From the NCBI GenBank assembly GCA_964349355.1, contig CAYGFZ010000026.1:1-29092 (forward strand): a stretch of DNA of 29,092 bases. The letters run 5' to 3'. The notes beneath the pieces were generated by a model. It made no database searches, was not told the origin of the DNA, and worked only from the letters and a program-made list of their open reading frames with translations. The position numbers and the translations under genes are program-made. Every line of letters starts with the position of its first letter. Position 1 is the first letter of the stretch. This stretch comes from JAUVXE01 sp964349355. GTDB lineage: Bacteria > Actinomycetota > Coriobacteriia > Anaerosomatales > SLCP01. This document shows, piece after piece, positions 16,952 to 25,200 of the stretch.

Positions 16952-16960
16952 TGCTATGAT
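16952..16960 (+). promoter_or_regulatory. Possible extended -10 promoter of the NlpC/P60 gene
   Basis: TGC-TATGAT is a good extended -10 element about 80 bases before the start codon, in the 188-base region after the mrp operon. No convincing -35 is present at the usual distance. The rest of this region shows only a weak 5-bp hairpin (TAGCG/CGCTA near 16898-16915) and no recognisable terminator or riboswitch. Confidence 0.35.
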
Positions 16961-17042
16961 GTCTAATTGGATTCGCGGGTGCGCGACGGGAGTACTCCTG
17001 ACGGCGCTCCACGGGTCTGTAAACGGCACAGGAAGGCACTGA

Positions 17043-18266
17043 ATGACCGCTGGGAAGAAGAGGCTCTCGCTACCCTCTCGCATATGCGCCACCGTCCTGA
17101 CGGGTGTGCTTCTCGCCCCCTCCGCAGCGTTCGCAGTGCCCGAGACCACTTCCACGCCCGTCCCCGGGCCCACACGGACTCCTCCGTCTGCCACGGATGC
17201 CTCCCCCGTCGACGTTCCGGACAACGAGGAGACTGCGGCGTTCCGCGCCGAACTCGCACGTAGGCAGGCACTCCTCGATGGGTTCCTCGCGCAACTCGAT
17301 GCACTCGATCGCGAGCTCGCGATCGCTGCGGAGTCCTACAACGCCGCCGTCGACCGCCTGAACGCATCAAAGGACCGCGCCGCGGTGGCCCAGGAAGACC
17401 TTGTCAACGCCGAGCAAGCCTACGAGATCCAGAACGAACTGCTCGGCAAGCGCGCTACCAGCATCTATAAGCACGGAGGCTTCGCGGCCATCGAGATGGT
17501 GCTCGAGGCGAAGAATCTCTCTGACTTCATGGCCCGTATCAAGTTCCTCAACACCCTCGGAATCGCCGATGCAGACGTCGCCAAGAGCCTGCTCGCCCAG
17601 AAGGAGTTCGTCGAGCAGACCGCTGAGCGGCTCAAGGATGCGGAATCTGAAGCCGAGGCTCTCGAGTTCGAGATGCGGGCGCGCCAGATCGAGATCATGC
17701 TGCGGATCCAGGAACGCCAGCAGATGCTCGCCGAGGCCCAGGGTGAGCTTCTCGAGTTGCTCGACGCAGAAGCCGCGCGCCGACAGTCCGAGGAGAGCGA
17801 GCTGCTACGTCAGATTCTCTCCGGGGCCAGTGACGCCGGCATCGAAATCGAGCCGGGTTCGCCGATCGAGACCGCCCTTGCCTACCACGGAATCCCATAC
17901 CTGTGGGGTGGCAAGTCGCCCTCCGGGTTCGACTGCTCCGGTCTCGTGTTCTATGTCTTCAGACAGCATGGCGTGAACCTGCCCCACTACTCGGGAAGTC
18001 AGTTCCTTCTCGGGCAGAGAATCGTTCCGGCGGCACTGCAACCCGGTGACGTGGTGTTCTTCGGCTCCCCGATCCACCACGTAGGCATCTATATGGGTGC
18101 GGATTACTTCATCCACGCGCCGAGGACCGGCGACTTCGTGAAGATCGCACGACTCTCCTCGCGCAAGGACTACGCGGGAGCCCGTCGCTATGACTGGGTA
18201 CCGCGGCAGGGATCGCCGGACGGCGTCGCCGCCCCGCGTGACTTCAGTACGCCCGAGGTTCGCTAG
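17043..18266 (+). CDS. Secreted NlpC/P60 peptidoglycan hydrolase with coiled-coil N-terminus
   Basis: A 407-residue exported protein, probably a D,L-endopeptidase cutting stem peptides of peptidoglycan. A Sec signal peptide (KKR near the N-terminus, hydrophobic core about 14-29, likely cleavage after AFA at 31) is followed by a Pro/Thr-rich linker (33-58). A long coiled coil runs from about 62 to 255, as in RipA/CwlO/PcsB-type hydrolases, where it holds the enzyme under divisome control. The catalytic domain (275-385) has Cys298 in GFDCSGLVFY, His346 in HHVGIYMG and His358 in YFIHAP, the complete NlpC/P60 triad. AGGAAGG precedes the ATG. It is a single gene with its own promoter region. Confidence 0.92.
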   Translation: MTAGKKRLSLPSRICATVLTGVLLAPSAAFAVPETTSTPVPGPTRTPPSATDASPVDVPDNEETAAFRAELARRQALLDGFLAQLDALDRELAIAAESYNAAVDRLNASKDRAAVAQEDLVNAEQAYEIQNELLGKRATSIYKHGGFAAIEMVLEAKNLSDFMARIKFLNTLGIADADVAKSLLAQKEFVEQTAERLKDAESEAEALEFEMRARQIEIMLRIQERQQMLAEAQGELLELLDAEAARRQSEESELLRQILSGASDAGIEIEPGSPIETALAYHGIPYLWGGKSPSGFDCSGLVFYVFRQHGVNLPHYSGSQFLLGQRIVPAALQPGDVVFFGSPIHHVGIYMGADYFIHAPRTGDFVKIARLSSRKDYAGARRYDWVPRQGSPDGVAAPRDFSTPEVR

Positions 18267-18382
18267 GCAATCCTGCGCAAGAGATTCCCGCTTGAAGTGA
18301 ACGGGGCGGGCTGTCACATCGCTAGATATCGACAGAACAAGTCGGAACGCAGGGGGCGCGCCGACGGCAAGGGGGGCTATCC

Positions 18383-19422
18383 ATGCGGGAGATATTGCAG
18401 GCTGCGATCGATGCCGCGATCGGCGCTGGCGCACGATACGCCGACGCACGCATCGTCAACTCGCAAGAAGAGTCGGTCTCTGTCGCCAACGGCAGGGTCG
18501 AGGGTGTGGAGACGGGAGAATCGTTCGGGATCGGGGTCCGGGTTCTCGCCGACGGCTCGTGGGGCTTCGCCTCCAGTTCCGAGGTCACGCCTCGCTCTGC
18601 CGTCCAGGTAGGCCGGCAGGCGGTGGATCTCGCGCGAGCCTCGGCACTCGTGCGCACGGCTCCGGTAGAGCTCTCGCCGGTCGAAGCGTATCAGGCGACA
18701 TGGACCGGCCCGTGCACGGTCGACCCCTTCGCTGTTTCCCTCAGCGAGAAGATCGACCTCCTCCTCGCTGCCGATGAGTTGCTGCGCAGCGAGGAGGAGG
18801 TGAAGCTCACCAAGGCCCACATCGGCTTCTTCCGGGCACAAAAGTTCTTCGCGTCATCAGAGGGCAGCTACATCGAGCAGACGCACACCGAATCCGGCGG
18901 CGGCATCGTCGCCAATGCGGTCGCCGACGGAGAGGTGCTCACCCGCTCCTACCCCAACTCCCATGGTGGCAACTGGCTCCAGGGAGGGTTCGAGGTCATC
19001 ACCGGGTTCGATCTCATCGGTCAGGCGCCGCGGGTCGCCGAGGAAGCCGCCGCGCTTCTGTCAGCCGCTCCGTGCACGCCGAGAACCACCGACCTGATCA
19101 TCGACGGCAGCCAGCTCGGTCTCCAGGTCCACGAATCGGTCGGGCACCCCACAGAGCTTGACCGTGTGCTCGGAGATGAGGCGGCGTTCGCGGGAACGTC
19201 TTTCCTCGGCTTAGGCGACCTCGACACACTCCAGTACGGCTCCGAGCACGTCACCGTGACCGCAGACTCGACGGTTCCGGGGTCTCTCGGCAGCTTCGGC
19301 TTCGACGATGAGGGAGTGCCGGCCCAGCGCGACGAGCTGATCAGAAACGGCCGCTTGGCGGGGTTTCTGACCTCGCGGGAGAGCGCTGCCGCCATCGGGC
19401 GGACGAGCAACGGCTGTATGCG
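18383..19422 (+). CDS. tldD: TldD metalloprotease, 3' end lost in gap
   Basis: The catalytic half of the TldD/TldE (PmbA) heterodimeric metalloprotease, which degrades unfolded peptides and in some bacteria processes peptide toxins and modified peptides. 347 residues are visible before the gap, against about 480 for complete family members. The zinc motif HExxxH is HESVGH (250-255), followed by the conserved GDEAAFAGT (264-272). Further family features are SWGFASSS (59-66) and the strand with SFGFDDEGVPAQRDELIRNG. The ATG follows AAGGGGGG. The sequence enters the gap at AAAIGRTSNGCMR, a conserved point well before the normal C-terminus, so about 130 residues are missing. The upstream 116 bases hold no clear promoter. 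Confidence 0.9.
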
Positions 19423-19522
19423 NNNNNNNNNNNNNNNNNNNNNNNNNNNNNNNNNNNNNNNNNNNNNNNNNNNNNNNNNNNNNNNNNNNNNNNNNNNNNN
19501 NNNNNNNNNNNNNNNNNNNNNN
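19423..19522. other. Assembly gap (100 N) hiding the tldD-tldE junction
   Basis: Exactly 100 N. The family lengths on both sides mean that much more than 100 bases must be missing here (the end of tldD and the start of tldE, roughly 600 bases or more). The continuous reading frame across it is an accident of the placeholder. Confidence 0.97.
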
Positions 19523-20650
19523 CTGCGCGCCTGCTGCGAGGCGGCCGTTGCCGCGGCGACGGCCTCGCCAGAAGACCCCGGCTTCCCCGGCCTCCCGGCA
19601 CCGGCAGGTGCGAGCGGCGAACATGCCGACCGGATCGACCCCGCGACCAAGACTTTCGCGGCTGCGGAGCGTGCGGGAGCGGTCCGCTCGATCGTGACAC
19701 AGTCATCTTCGCGTGGGCTCGAGGCCGCCGGCACGATCTCGGCCTCGGTGGAGTCGGTCACTATCGCGAACTCGCTGGGCATCGATACCGGTATGGCGAC
19801 CAGCTCCGTGCGCGCCACGGTGCTCTCTTCCGCAGACCCTGGCGCAGCGGCCGGATCGGGCTGGGCGTCCTACTACAGCGCCGGACCCGGAGGGCTCGAT
19901 CCGGTAGCCCTCGGAGACCAGGCTGCGACCCTCGCCGAAAGATCGGTTCGCCCCGGCACACTCGACCCGGGCTCCTACACCGTGGTCCTCGCTCCCGAGG
20001 CCGTTGCAGACATCCTCGACTTCTTGGGCTACGCCGGGTTCTCGGCCCGGGCTGTGGAGGAGGGACGATCGTTCATGAGCGGGAAGCTCGGTGAGCGGAT
20101 CGTCTCCGAGATGATCTCGATAACCGATGACGCGCTCGCTTCTGATGCGTTCGGGTTGACCTTCGATCTCGAAGGGGTCCCGAAGCGCACAGTCCCGCTC
20201 ATCGCAGACGGCGTTGCGATAGGCCCGGTAACCGACTCCTACTGGGCTGCCCGGACAGGACGCGAGAACACCGGACACGCCCTCCCGGCGCCCAACCCCC
20301 ACGGACCGCTCCCGCTCGACCTGCAGATATCTCCGGGCGACGCGACCATCGACGAGCTTGTCTCCTCGGTGAGCCGGGGTGTCTACGTGACGCGCTTCCA
20401 CTACGTCAATATCGAAGACCCGATCCCGGTGACGCTCACCGGGATGACCCGGGACGGCACCTTCCTGATCGAGAACGGCTCCCTCACCACCCCGCTCAAG
20501 AACCTGCGCTTCACGCAAAGCGCGATCGCCGCACTCGGCGCAGTGGCCGGGGTCACGCGCGATCGCGCGTTCTTCGACGCGATGCTCGGCTCCGCCCTCG
20601 CACCGGGCCTGCTCATCGAAGGCTGGAACTTCACCGGCCAGACCGAGTAG
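19523..20650 (+). CDS. tldE: TldE/PmbA subunit, 5' end lost in gap
   Basis: The non-catalytic partner of TldD. 375 residues are visible, beginning in the N-terminal domain just before FPGLPAPAG, so about 75 residues are missing. It has no HExxxH. Family landmarks: a region around AAAGSGWASYY, VLAPEAVADILDFLGYAGFS, SGKLGERIVSEMISI, the segment DAFGLTFDLEGVPKRTVPLI, and the C-terminal LTGMTRDGTFLIENG with TPLKNLRFTQS. That set is a second, complete TldD/PmbA C-terminal domain, which cannot belong to the same polypeptide as the upstream TldD half in any known member. TldD and TldE genes are commonly adjacent, so the order tldD-tldE is expected. Confidence 0.87.
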   Translation: MRACCEAAVAAATASPEDPGFPGLPAPAGASGEHADRIDPATKTFAAAERAGAVRSIVTQSSSRGLEAAGTISASVESVTIANSLGIDTGMATSSVRATVLSSADPGAAAGSGWASYYSAGPGGLDPVALGDQAATLAERSVRPGTLDPGSYTVVLAPEAVADILDFLGYAGFSARAVEEGRSFMSGKLGERIVSEMISITDDALASDAFGLTFDLEGVPKRTVPLIADGVAIGPVTDSYWAARTGRENTGHALPAPNPHGPLPLDLQISPGDATIDELVSSVSRGVYVTRFHYVNIEDPIPVTLTGMTRDGTFLIENGSLTTPLKNLRFTQSAIAALGAVAGVTRDRAFFDAMLGSALAPGLLIEGWNFTGQTE

Positions 20651-20673
20651 CCGCACCGCTTCCAACTCACGAC

Positions 20674-20708
20674 ACGAGCCTCGGCGATCTTCTCACGCCG
20701 AGGCTCGT
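20674..20708. terminator. 13-bp hairpin between convergent operons
   Basis: ACGAGCCTCGGCG and CGCCGAGGCTCGT form a perfect 13-bp stem around a 9-base loop, 23 bases after the tldE stop. No T-tract follows on either strand, so it may act as a bidirectional or factor-assisted terminator, or protect the transcript 3' end. The remaining 120 bases to the atpD stop show nothing else recognisable. Confidence 0.6.
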
Positions 20709-20828
20709 CGCTGAAAGCAACCCCACACGGTGGAGGGGCACCACGAGGAGGGGCTGCTCTCTGCCAGGAGGCTCGTTAGTTCCTGACACTATTTGTATCG
20801 GCCCCGGAGGAAGCCTACTTGATAGCGA

Positions 20829-21461
20829 CTACCGCTCGCCCTGCGCCTCGATGATCTCTTTGACCTTCATCAGTCGCGTGAGATTACTGCGCTCGACCTC
20901 ATCGAGCTTCATCCCGATGCCGCGGATCGCCTCGTCGAGTTGCGGGATCAGCACGTGCTCGAGTGCGTTCACGCGGCGGCGGGTCCGCTCGATCTCGGCG
21001 GCCAACAGCTCGATCGCCTTCTCACGCTGAGCGAGTTCGATCAGCCGGGGTGCGACGGCAGCGAGAGAGTCGAGCGCGCTGTCGAGGACCAGCGGCGTGG
21101 TGACGAGCGAGTACCCGCCGGGCTCGGGAAGGTCCGCAAGTTCGAACTCGGGGATGCGCACGCTCATGACGTTTCGCTCGGTGGTGACAAGAAGGTCTGC
21201 AGGCGTGCCGCTCGCCAGTGCGGTCGCGAGTGACGCACGGCCAGCCTCTCCCCGGGCGATCGCGAAGACTCCGTAGGCGGCAAGCAGTTCGCGTTCCACG
21301 TCGCGACGAAGGCGTCGACTCTGCCCGATACGGGCGAGGAACTCCTTCATGAGCTCGTCGAGCTTGTCTTTGAGTAACTTGTGACCGCGCTGGGCGACAG
21401 CGCGTCGCCTGCGAAGCTTCATGAGCTCCATACGGTTGGGGTTCACGCGCAGCGCCGGCAC
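20829..21461 (-). CDS. atpD: V/A-type ATP synthase subunit D
   Basis: Subunit D is the central rotor shaft of the V/A-type ATPase, a long antiparallel coiled coil that couples the A3B3 head to the membrane ring. 210 residues, normal length. The N-terminus has the family pattern: ALRVNPNRMELMKLRRRR, then a GHKLLKDKLDELM helix. The C-terminal helix contains RTRRRVNALEHVLIP, also diagnostic. The GTG start lies one base after the stop of a small membrane-protein gene (TGA-C-GTG), so it is translationally linked to it. Last gene of the operon. Confidence 0.95.
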   Translation of the reverse strand: MPALRVNPNRMELMKLRRRRAVAQRGHKLLKDKLDELMKEFLARIGQSRRLRRDVERELLAAYGVFAIARGEAGRASLATALASGTPADLLVTTERNVMSVRIPEFELADLPEPGGYSLVTTPLVLDSALDSLAAVAPRLIELAQREKAIELLAAEIERTRRRVNALEHVLIPQLDEAIRGIGMKLDEVERSNLTRLMKVKEIIEAQGER

Positions 21462-21462
21462 G

Positions 21463-21651
21463 TCAGCCCACCCACTTCCAGAACGCGAACGCGACCACCG
21501 CGATGGCCGCAGTGACGTTGACTGCCCTGAGCGCCAGTACCGCGCGCGAAGGACGAACGCCCCATCCCTCGAGCGCCCGCACGCCGATCAGGTGGAGCCC
21601 CGCGAGCGCCACGAGAAGTCCGAGCATGACTGTCCACAGCAACCAGTTCAC
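21463..21651 (-). CDS. Small two-helix membrane protein in the ATPase operon
   Basis: A 62-residue protein with two hydrophobic segments (about 2-21 and 40-57) joined by a short loop containing GWGVRPSR, and ending FWKWVG. I recognise no family. The GTG start overlaps the atpB stop (GTGA), and its stop lies one base before the atpD GTG, so it is precisely fitted between two core subunit genes, which argues strongly that it is translated. A longer reading from 21768 would run across the atpB end and is unlikely. It might be an assembly factor or an accessory subunit of the membrane sector; that is inference from position only. Confidence 0.6.
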   Translation of the reverse strand: MNWLLWTVMLGLLVALAGLHLIGVRALEGWGVRPSRAVLALRAVNVTAAIAVVAFAFWKWVG

Positions 21652-23060
21652 GATGCGTCCATCGCCACCTTCACGGCCATCGCCTCGGCTGTCGGCATGT
21701 AACGCTGGAGGTACTCGTCCTTGATGCGCTTGAGCTCGACCCGCGGCAGGAGAGTCGCGAGCTCCCACCCTATCCCGAGTGTCTCCTCGATCGTGCGGTC
21801 TTCGTGCTCTCCCTGTCGGATGAAGCGGGTCTCGAACGCGTCGGCGAACGCTGCGAACGCCGTGTCCGCTTCGGAAAGCGCCGCCTCGCCGAGAATGACC
21901 GCGAGCTCCTTGGCCTGGATACCTCGCGCATACGCGCCGAAGAGCTGGTTGGAGAGATCGGCGTGATCCTCCCGCGTCTTACCTTCGCCGATACCCTTCT
22001 GCTTGAGGCGCGACAGTGAAGGCAGCACGGCGACGGGCGGGTAGACGCCACGCCGGTGCAGGTTACGGTCGAGGATGATCTGTCCCTCGGTGATGTAGCC
22101 GGTGAGGTCAGGGATGGGGTGCGTCTTGTCGTCCTCGGGCATGGTGAGAATCGGAATCTGCGTGATCGAGCCCGCCTTGCCCTTGATGCGGCCGGCCCGC
22201 TCGTAGAGGGTCGCGAGGTCGGTGTAGAGGTAGCCGGGGAATCCCCGGCGACCGGGGACCTCCTTGCGGGCGGCCGAGACCTCACGAAGCGCCTCGCAGT
22301 AGTAGGTCATGTCCGTGTAGATGACGAGCACGTGCATATCGCACTCGAAGGCCAGGTACTCGGCAGCCGTGAGAGCCATCCGGGGGGTGGCGATACGCTC
22401 GACCGCGGGGTCGTCGGCCAGGTTCAGGAAGAGCACCGAGCGCTCGATCGCGGCCGTCTGGCGCAGCTCGGTCATGAAGAAGTCCGCGTCCTCGAAGGTG
22501 ATACCCATGGCGGCGAAGACGACCGCGAACTGGCCGGACCCCTCACCCGTGACCGTGGCCTGCCGCGCGATCTGCGCGGCGAGCTGGTTGTGAGGCAGGC
22601 CCGAGCCCGAGAAGATCGGCAGCTTCTGTCCGCGGACCAATGGGTTGAGCCCGTCGATGGAGGAGATACCCGTCTGGATGAAGTCGTCGGGGAAGTCGCG
22701 TGCAGTGGGGTTGATCGGGGAGCCGTGGATCGAGTGCCGCGCCTCGGGCAGTATCTCTGGACCGCCGTCACGCGGCCTGCCGAGCCCGTCGAACACCCGC
22801 CCGAGCATGTCGCGAGACACACCGAGCGTCATACCCTTGCCGAGGAAACGCACCTTGGTCTCGGACGGGTTGGAGCCCCGCGTGCCCTGGAAAGCCTGCA
22901 CGAGGGCGACATCCTCGTTGACCTCGAGAACGTTGCCGAGGCTCTTCGTGCCGTCCGGGTACTCGAGCTCGACGAGTTCACCGTAGGTCACACCTGCGAC
23001 ATCCTCGACCAGCAGCAGCGGACCGACGATATCGCGTGTCGTCATGTACTCGCGTTCCAT
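21648..23060 (-). CDS. atpB: V/A-type ATP synthase subunit B
   Basis: Non-catalytic regulatory subunit of the A3B3 hexamer, 470 residues, normal length. It lacks a Walker A loop, as expected: the corresponding position reads FSGSGLPHNQLAAQIARQA. Other family signatures are TGISSIDGLNPLVRGQKLPI, AAMGITFEDADFFM, LFLNLADDPAVERIATPRMA and PGRRGFPGYLYTDLATLYERAG. The C-terminus, with LGIGWELATLLPR, is complete. The ATG directly follows the atpA stop (TAGATG), with GGGGAGGTG as ribosome-binding site inside the atpA end. The stop overlaps the start of the small membrane-protein gene. Confidence 0.96.
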   Translation of the reverse strand: MEREYMTTRDIVGPLLLVEDVAGVTYGELVELEYPDGTKSLGNVLEVNEDVALVQAFQGTRGSNPSETKVRFLGKGMTLGVSRDMLGRVFDGLGRPRDGGPEILPEARHSIHGSPINPTARDFPDDFIQTGISSIDGLNPLVRGQKLPIFSGSGLPHNQLAAQIARQATVTGEGSGQFAVVFAAMGITFEDADFFMTELRQTAAIERSVLFLNLADDPAVERIATPRMALTAAEYLAFECDMHVLVIYTDMTYYCEALREVSAARKEVPGRRGFPGYLYTDLATLYERAGRIKGKAGSITQIPILTMPEDDKTHPIPDLTGYITEGQIILDRNLHRRGVYPPVAVLPSLSRLKQKGIGEGKTREDHADLSNQLFGAYARGIQAKELAVILGEAALSEADTAFAAFADAFETRFIRQGEHEDRTIEETLGIGWELATLLPRVELKRIKDEYLQRYMPTAEAMAVKVAMDAS

Positions 23061-24866
23061 CTAGTGCACACCTCCCCGATGACCTTCGCCCACAAGTTGG
23101 GTCTCGATCTCGCTCTCGATCTCCCCGAATTCGTGCATCTGGTCCTCGGCGAGGTACTTCGCGCGCGCAAGACGCTCCCGGACCGGGGCGGTGAAGATGT
23201 CTGCCAGTGCGGCTCCGTCGTTGTGGGCGGCGATTGCCCGTTCGTGGAAGAAGAGGATCGTTTTGAGGAGCCGGTCCTGCTTGGCAAGCGAGGTGAACTG
23301 ATCGTCGTCGCGAAACGCGTTCTGCTGGAGGAAGTCCTCGCGGATGGTCTTCGCCGTCTCCATGACGATCTGCTCCTCGGGCGAGAGCGCGTCGATGCCC
23401 ACAAGCCGGGCGATCTCGGCAAGTTCGCTCTCGCGTTGCAAGATCTCCATACAGCGGTCACGTCGACCGCGATACTCCTCGCCCACATGCTCCCGCCAGT
23501 ACGACGTGATCTTGTCGAGGTAGAGCGAGTAACTGGTGAGCCAGTCGATCGCGGGGAAGTGCCGCTGGAACGCGAGCGTGTCCTGGAGGGCCCAGAAGAC
23601 CTTGACGACGCGAAGCGTGTTCTGCACGACCGGTTCGGAGAGGTCACCGCCGGGGGGCGACACAGACCCGACCACGGAGACCGAGCCGATCCGGGGTTCC
23701 GTCTCGCCGTCGCCGGTGTCCTTCCCGGCGCCGAGCGTCGCCACCTTGCCCGCACGCTCGTAGAAGGCGGCTAGCTTGGTGCCGAGGTAGGCAGGGAAGC
23801 CCTCCTCGCCCGGCATCTCCTCGAGGCGGCCGGAGATCTCGCGCATCGCCTCGGCCCAACGGGAGGTCGAGTCTGCCTGAAGCACCACGCTATATCCCAT
23901 GTCGCGGAAGTACTCGGCCATGGTGATGCCCGTGTACACGCTCGCCTCCCGCGCGGCGACCGGCATGTTCGACGTGTTGGCCACGAGCACCGTGCGCTTC
24001 ATGAGCGGCTCGCCGGAGTACGGGTCGACAAGCTCGGGGAACTCCATCAGCACGTCGGTCATCTCGTTGCCGCGCTCACCGCAGCCGATGAAGATCACGA
24101 CCTGCGCGTTACTCCACTTGGCGATCTGGTGCTGGGTGACGGTCTTGCCCGCGCCGAACGGTCCCGGGATGCACGACACGCCGCCCATGAGCAGCGGAAA
24201 GAACGTGTCGATGACGCGCGTTCCCGTCACGAGGGGCACGTCGAGCGAAAGTTTGCGACGGTACGGCCGCGGAACACGCACCGGCCACGTCTGCATGAGC
24301 AGGAGCGGGTGCTCGGCGCCCGGCTCGTCGACGAGCGTGCCGACCGGGTCTGTCACCGTGTACGTCCCGCTGTGGATCTCTTTGATGCGGCCGGACACTC
24401 CCGGCGGCACGAGGATGCGCTGGGAGATCAACTCGTTCTCCTCGACGATGCCGATGATGTCGCCTCCTTCGACCACATCACCTTCGCTCGCAGTCGCATG
24501 GAAGTCCCAGCGCCGCTCCCGGTCGAGGCCCGGGGCGGAGATGCCGCGAGTCAGAAACGCGCCCGTCTTGGCCTCGAGCGCGTCGAGGGGGCGCTGCACG
24601 CCGTCGTAGACGGCGCCCATCATGCCGGGACCGAGCTCGACAGAGAGCGGAGCGCCGGTCGATACCACCGGGTCGCCGGGGCCGATCCCCTCGGTCTCCT
24701 CGTAGACCTGGATCGAGGCACGCGTACCGCGCATCTCGATGATCTCACCCATGAGGCCCTCTTCGCCCACGCGCACAAGGTCGTACATCCTCGAACGCAC
24801 GAGCCCCTCGGCCACGACCAACGGGCCCGCTACCTTGGAGACGCGCCCCTGTTCTAGATCAGCCAT
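23061..24866 (-). CDS. atpA: V/A-type ATP synthase catalytic subunit A
   Basis: Catalytic subunit of the rotary ATPase, 601 residues, full length. The Walker A loop GPFGAGKT is at 235-242. It is followed by IFIGCGERGNEMTDVL (258-273) with the catalytic Glu, then the region with PVAAREASVYTGITMAEYFRDMGY and SRWAEAMREISGRLEEMPGEEGFP. The non-homologous insertion that distinguishes V/A A-subunits from F-type beta is present (about 115-190, with the GxVxEIHSGTYTV stretch). The start ATG directly abuts the atpF stop. In anaerobes with this enzyme it can either make ATP or pump ions; direction cannot be told from sequence. Confidence 0.97.
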   Translation of the reverse strand: MADLEQGRVSKVAGPLVVAEGLVRSRMYDLVRVGEEGLMGEIIEMRGTRASIQVYEETEGIGPGDPVVSTGAPLSVELGPGMMGAVYDGVQRPLDALEAKTGAFLTRGISAPGLDRERRWDFHATASEGDVVEGGDIIGIVEENELISQRILVPPGVSGRIKEIHSGTYTVTDPVGTLVDEPGAEHPLLLMQTWPVRVPRPYRRKLSLDVPLVTGTRVIDTFFPLLMGGVSCIPGPFGAGKTVTQHQIAKWSNAQVVIFIGCGERGNEMTDVLMEFPELVDPYSGEPLMKRTVLVANTSNMPVAAREASVYTGITMAEYFRDMGYSVVLQADSTSRWAEAMREISGRLEEMPGEEGFPAYLGTKLAAFYERAGKVATLGAGKDTGDGETEPRIGSVSVVGSVSPPGGDLSEPVVQNTLRVVKVFWALQDTLAFQRHFPAIDWLTSYSLYLDKITSYWREHVGEEYRGRRDRCMEILQRESELAEIARLVGIDALSPEEQIVMETAKTIREDFLQQNAFRDDDQFTSLAKQDRLLKTILFFHERAIAAHNDGAALADIFTAPVRERLARAKYLAEDQMHEFGEIESEIETQLVGEGHRGGVH

Positions 24867-25199
24867 CTAGTCGTCCTCTTCTCTGATGAACGCCTTCGTC
24901 CCGAGCGCACGCTCGATCGCTGCGTCGATCCTTGCCTGTCCGAGGCCACCCTCGCTCCCCGCTCCCGGGATCACCGTCACGGCCGGGAGCGGCTCGTCGA
25001 CCCGTGCTCGCACACGGTCACCGACTTCTTCGAAGACCTCCTCGGTCAGGAGCACTACTCCGTACTGACCGCCCACCAGCTCAGGCCAGATGTCGTGAGC
25101 CTGCGCCGGAACCTCGAGCGCCCAGACCGCGAACCCGAGTGGCCGAAAGCCCGCCACACTTGTGGCGTTCCCGACGACTGCGATACGTGTGGCGGTCAC
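24867..25199 (-). CDS. atpF: V/A-type ATP synthase subunit F
   Basis: A 110-residue central-stalk subunit with the small Rossmann-like fold of the family: RIAVVGNATSVAGFRPLGF at the N-terminus, then YGVVLLTEEVFEEV and PAVTVIPG. The GTG start lies one base after the atpC stop (TGA-C-GTG), the same junction as before atpD; an ATG 12 bases upstream would overlap atpC and add four non-conserved residues. F binds D and modulates activity. Ends directly at the atpA start. Confidence 0.93.
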   Translation of the reverse strand: MTATRIAVVGNATSVAGFRPLGFAVWALEVPAQAHDIWPELVGGQYGVVLLTEEVFEEVGDRVRARVDEPLPAVTVIPGAGSEGGLGQARIDAAIERALGTKAFIREEDD

Positions 25200-25200
25200 G

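Noticed and set aside
16855..17042. A c-di-AMP (ydaO-type) riboswitch before the NlpC/P60 gene
   Set aside because: Such elements often precede cell-wall hydrolases in actinobacteria, but I could not find the conserved core sequences here.
18383..20650. A single TldD protein of 755 residues
   Set aside because: It contains two sets of TldD/PmbA domains across an N gap; it is two genes.
21463..21768. A 101-residue version of the small ATPase-operon protein
   Set aside because: The extra N-terminal residues are an out-of-frame reading of the atpB end; the GTG at 21651 makes the tight GTGA junction.
22056..23774. A 572-codon plus-strand open frame opposite atpB and atpA
   Set aside because: It is antisense to two unmistakable ATPase genes, has no recognisable domain, and its composition (repeated Glu/Val/Leu/Arg runs) is what high-GC antisense frames give.
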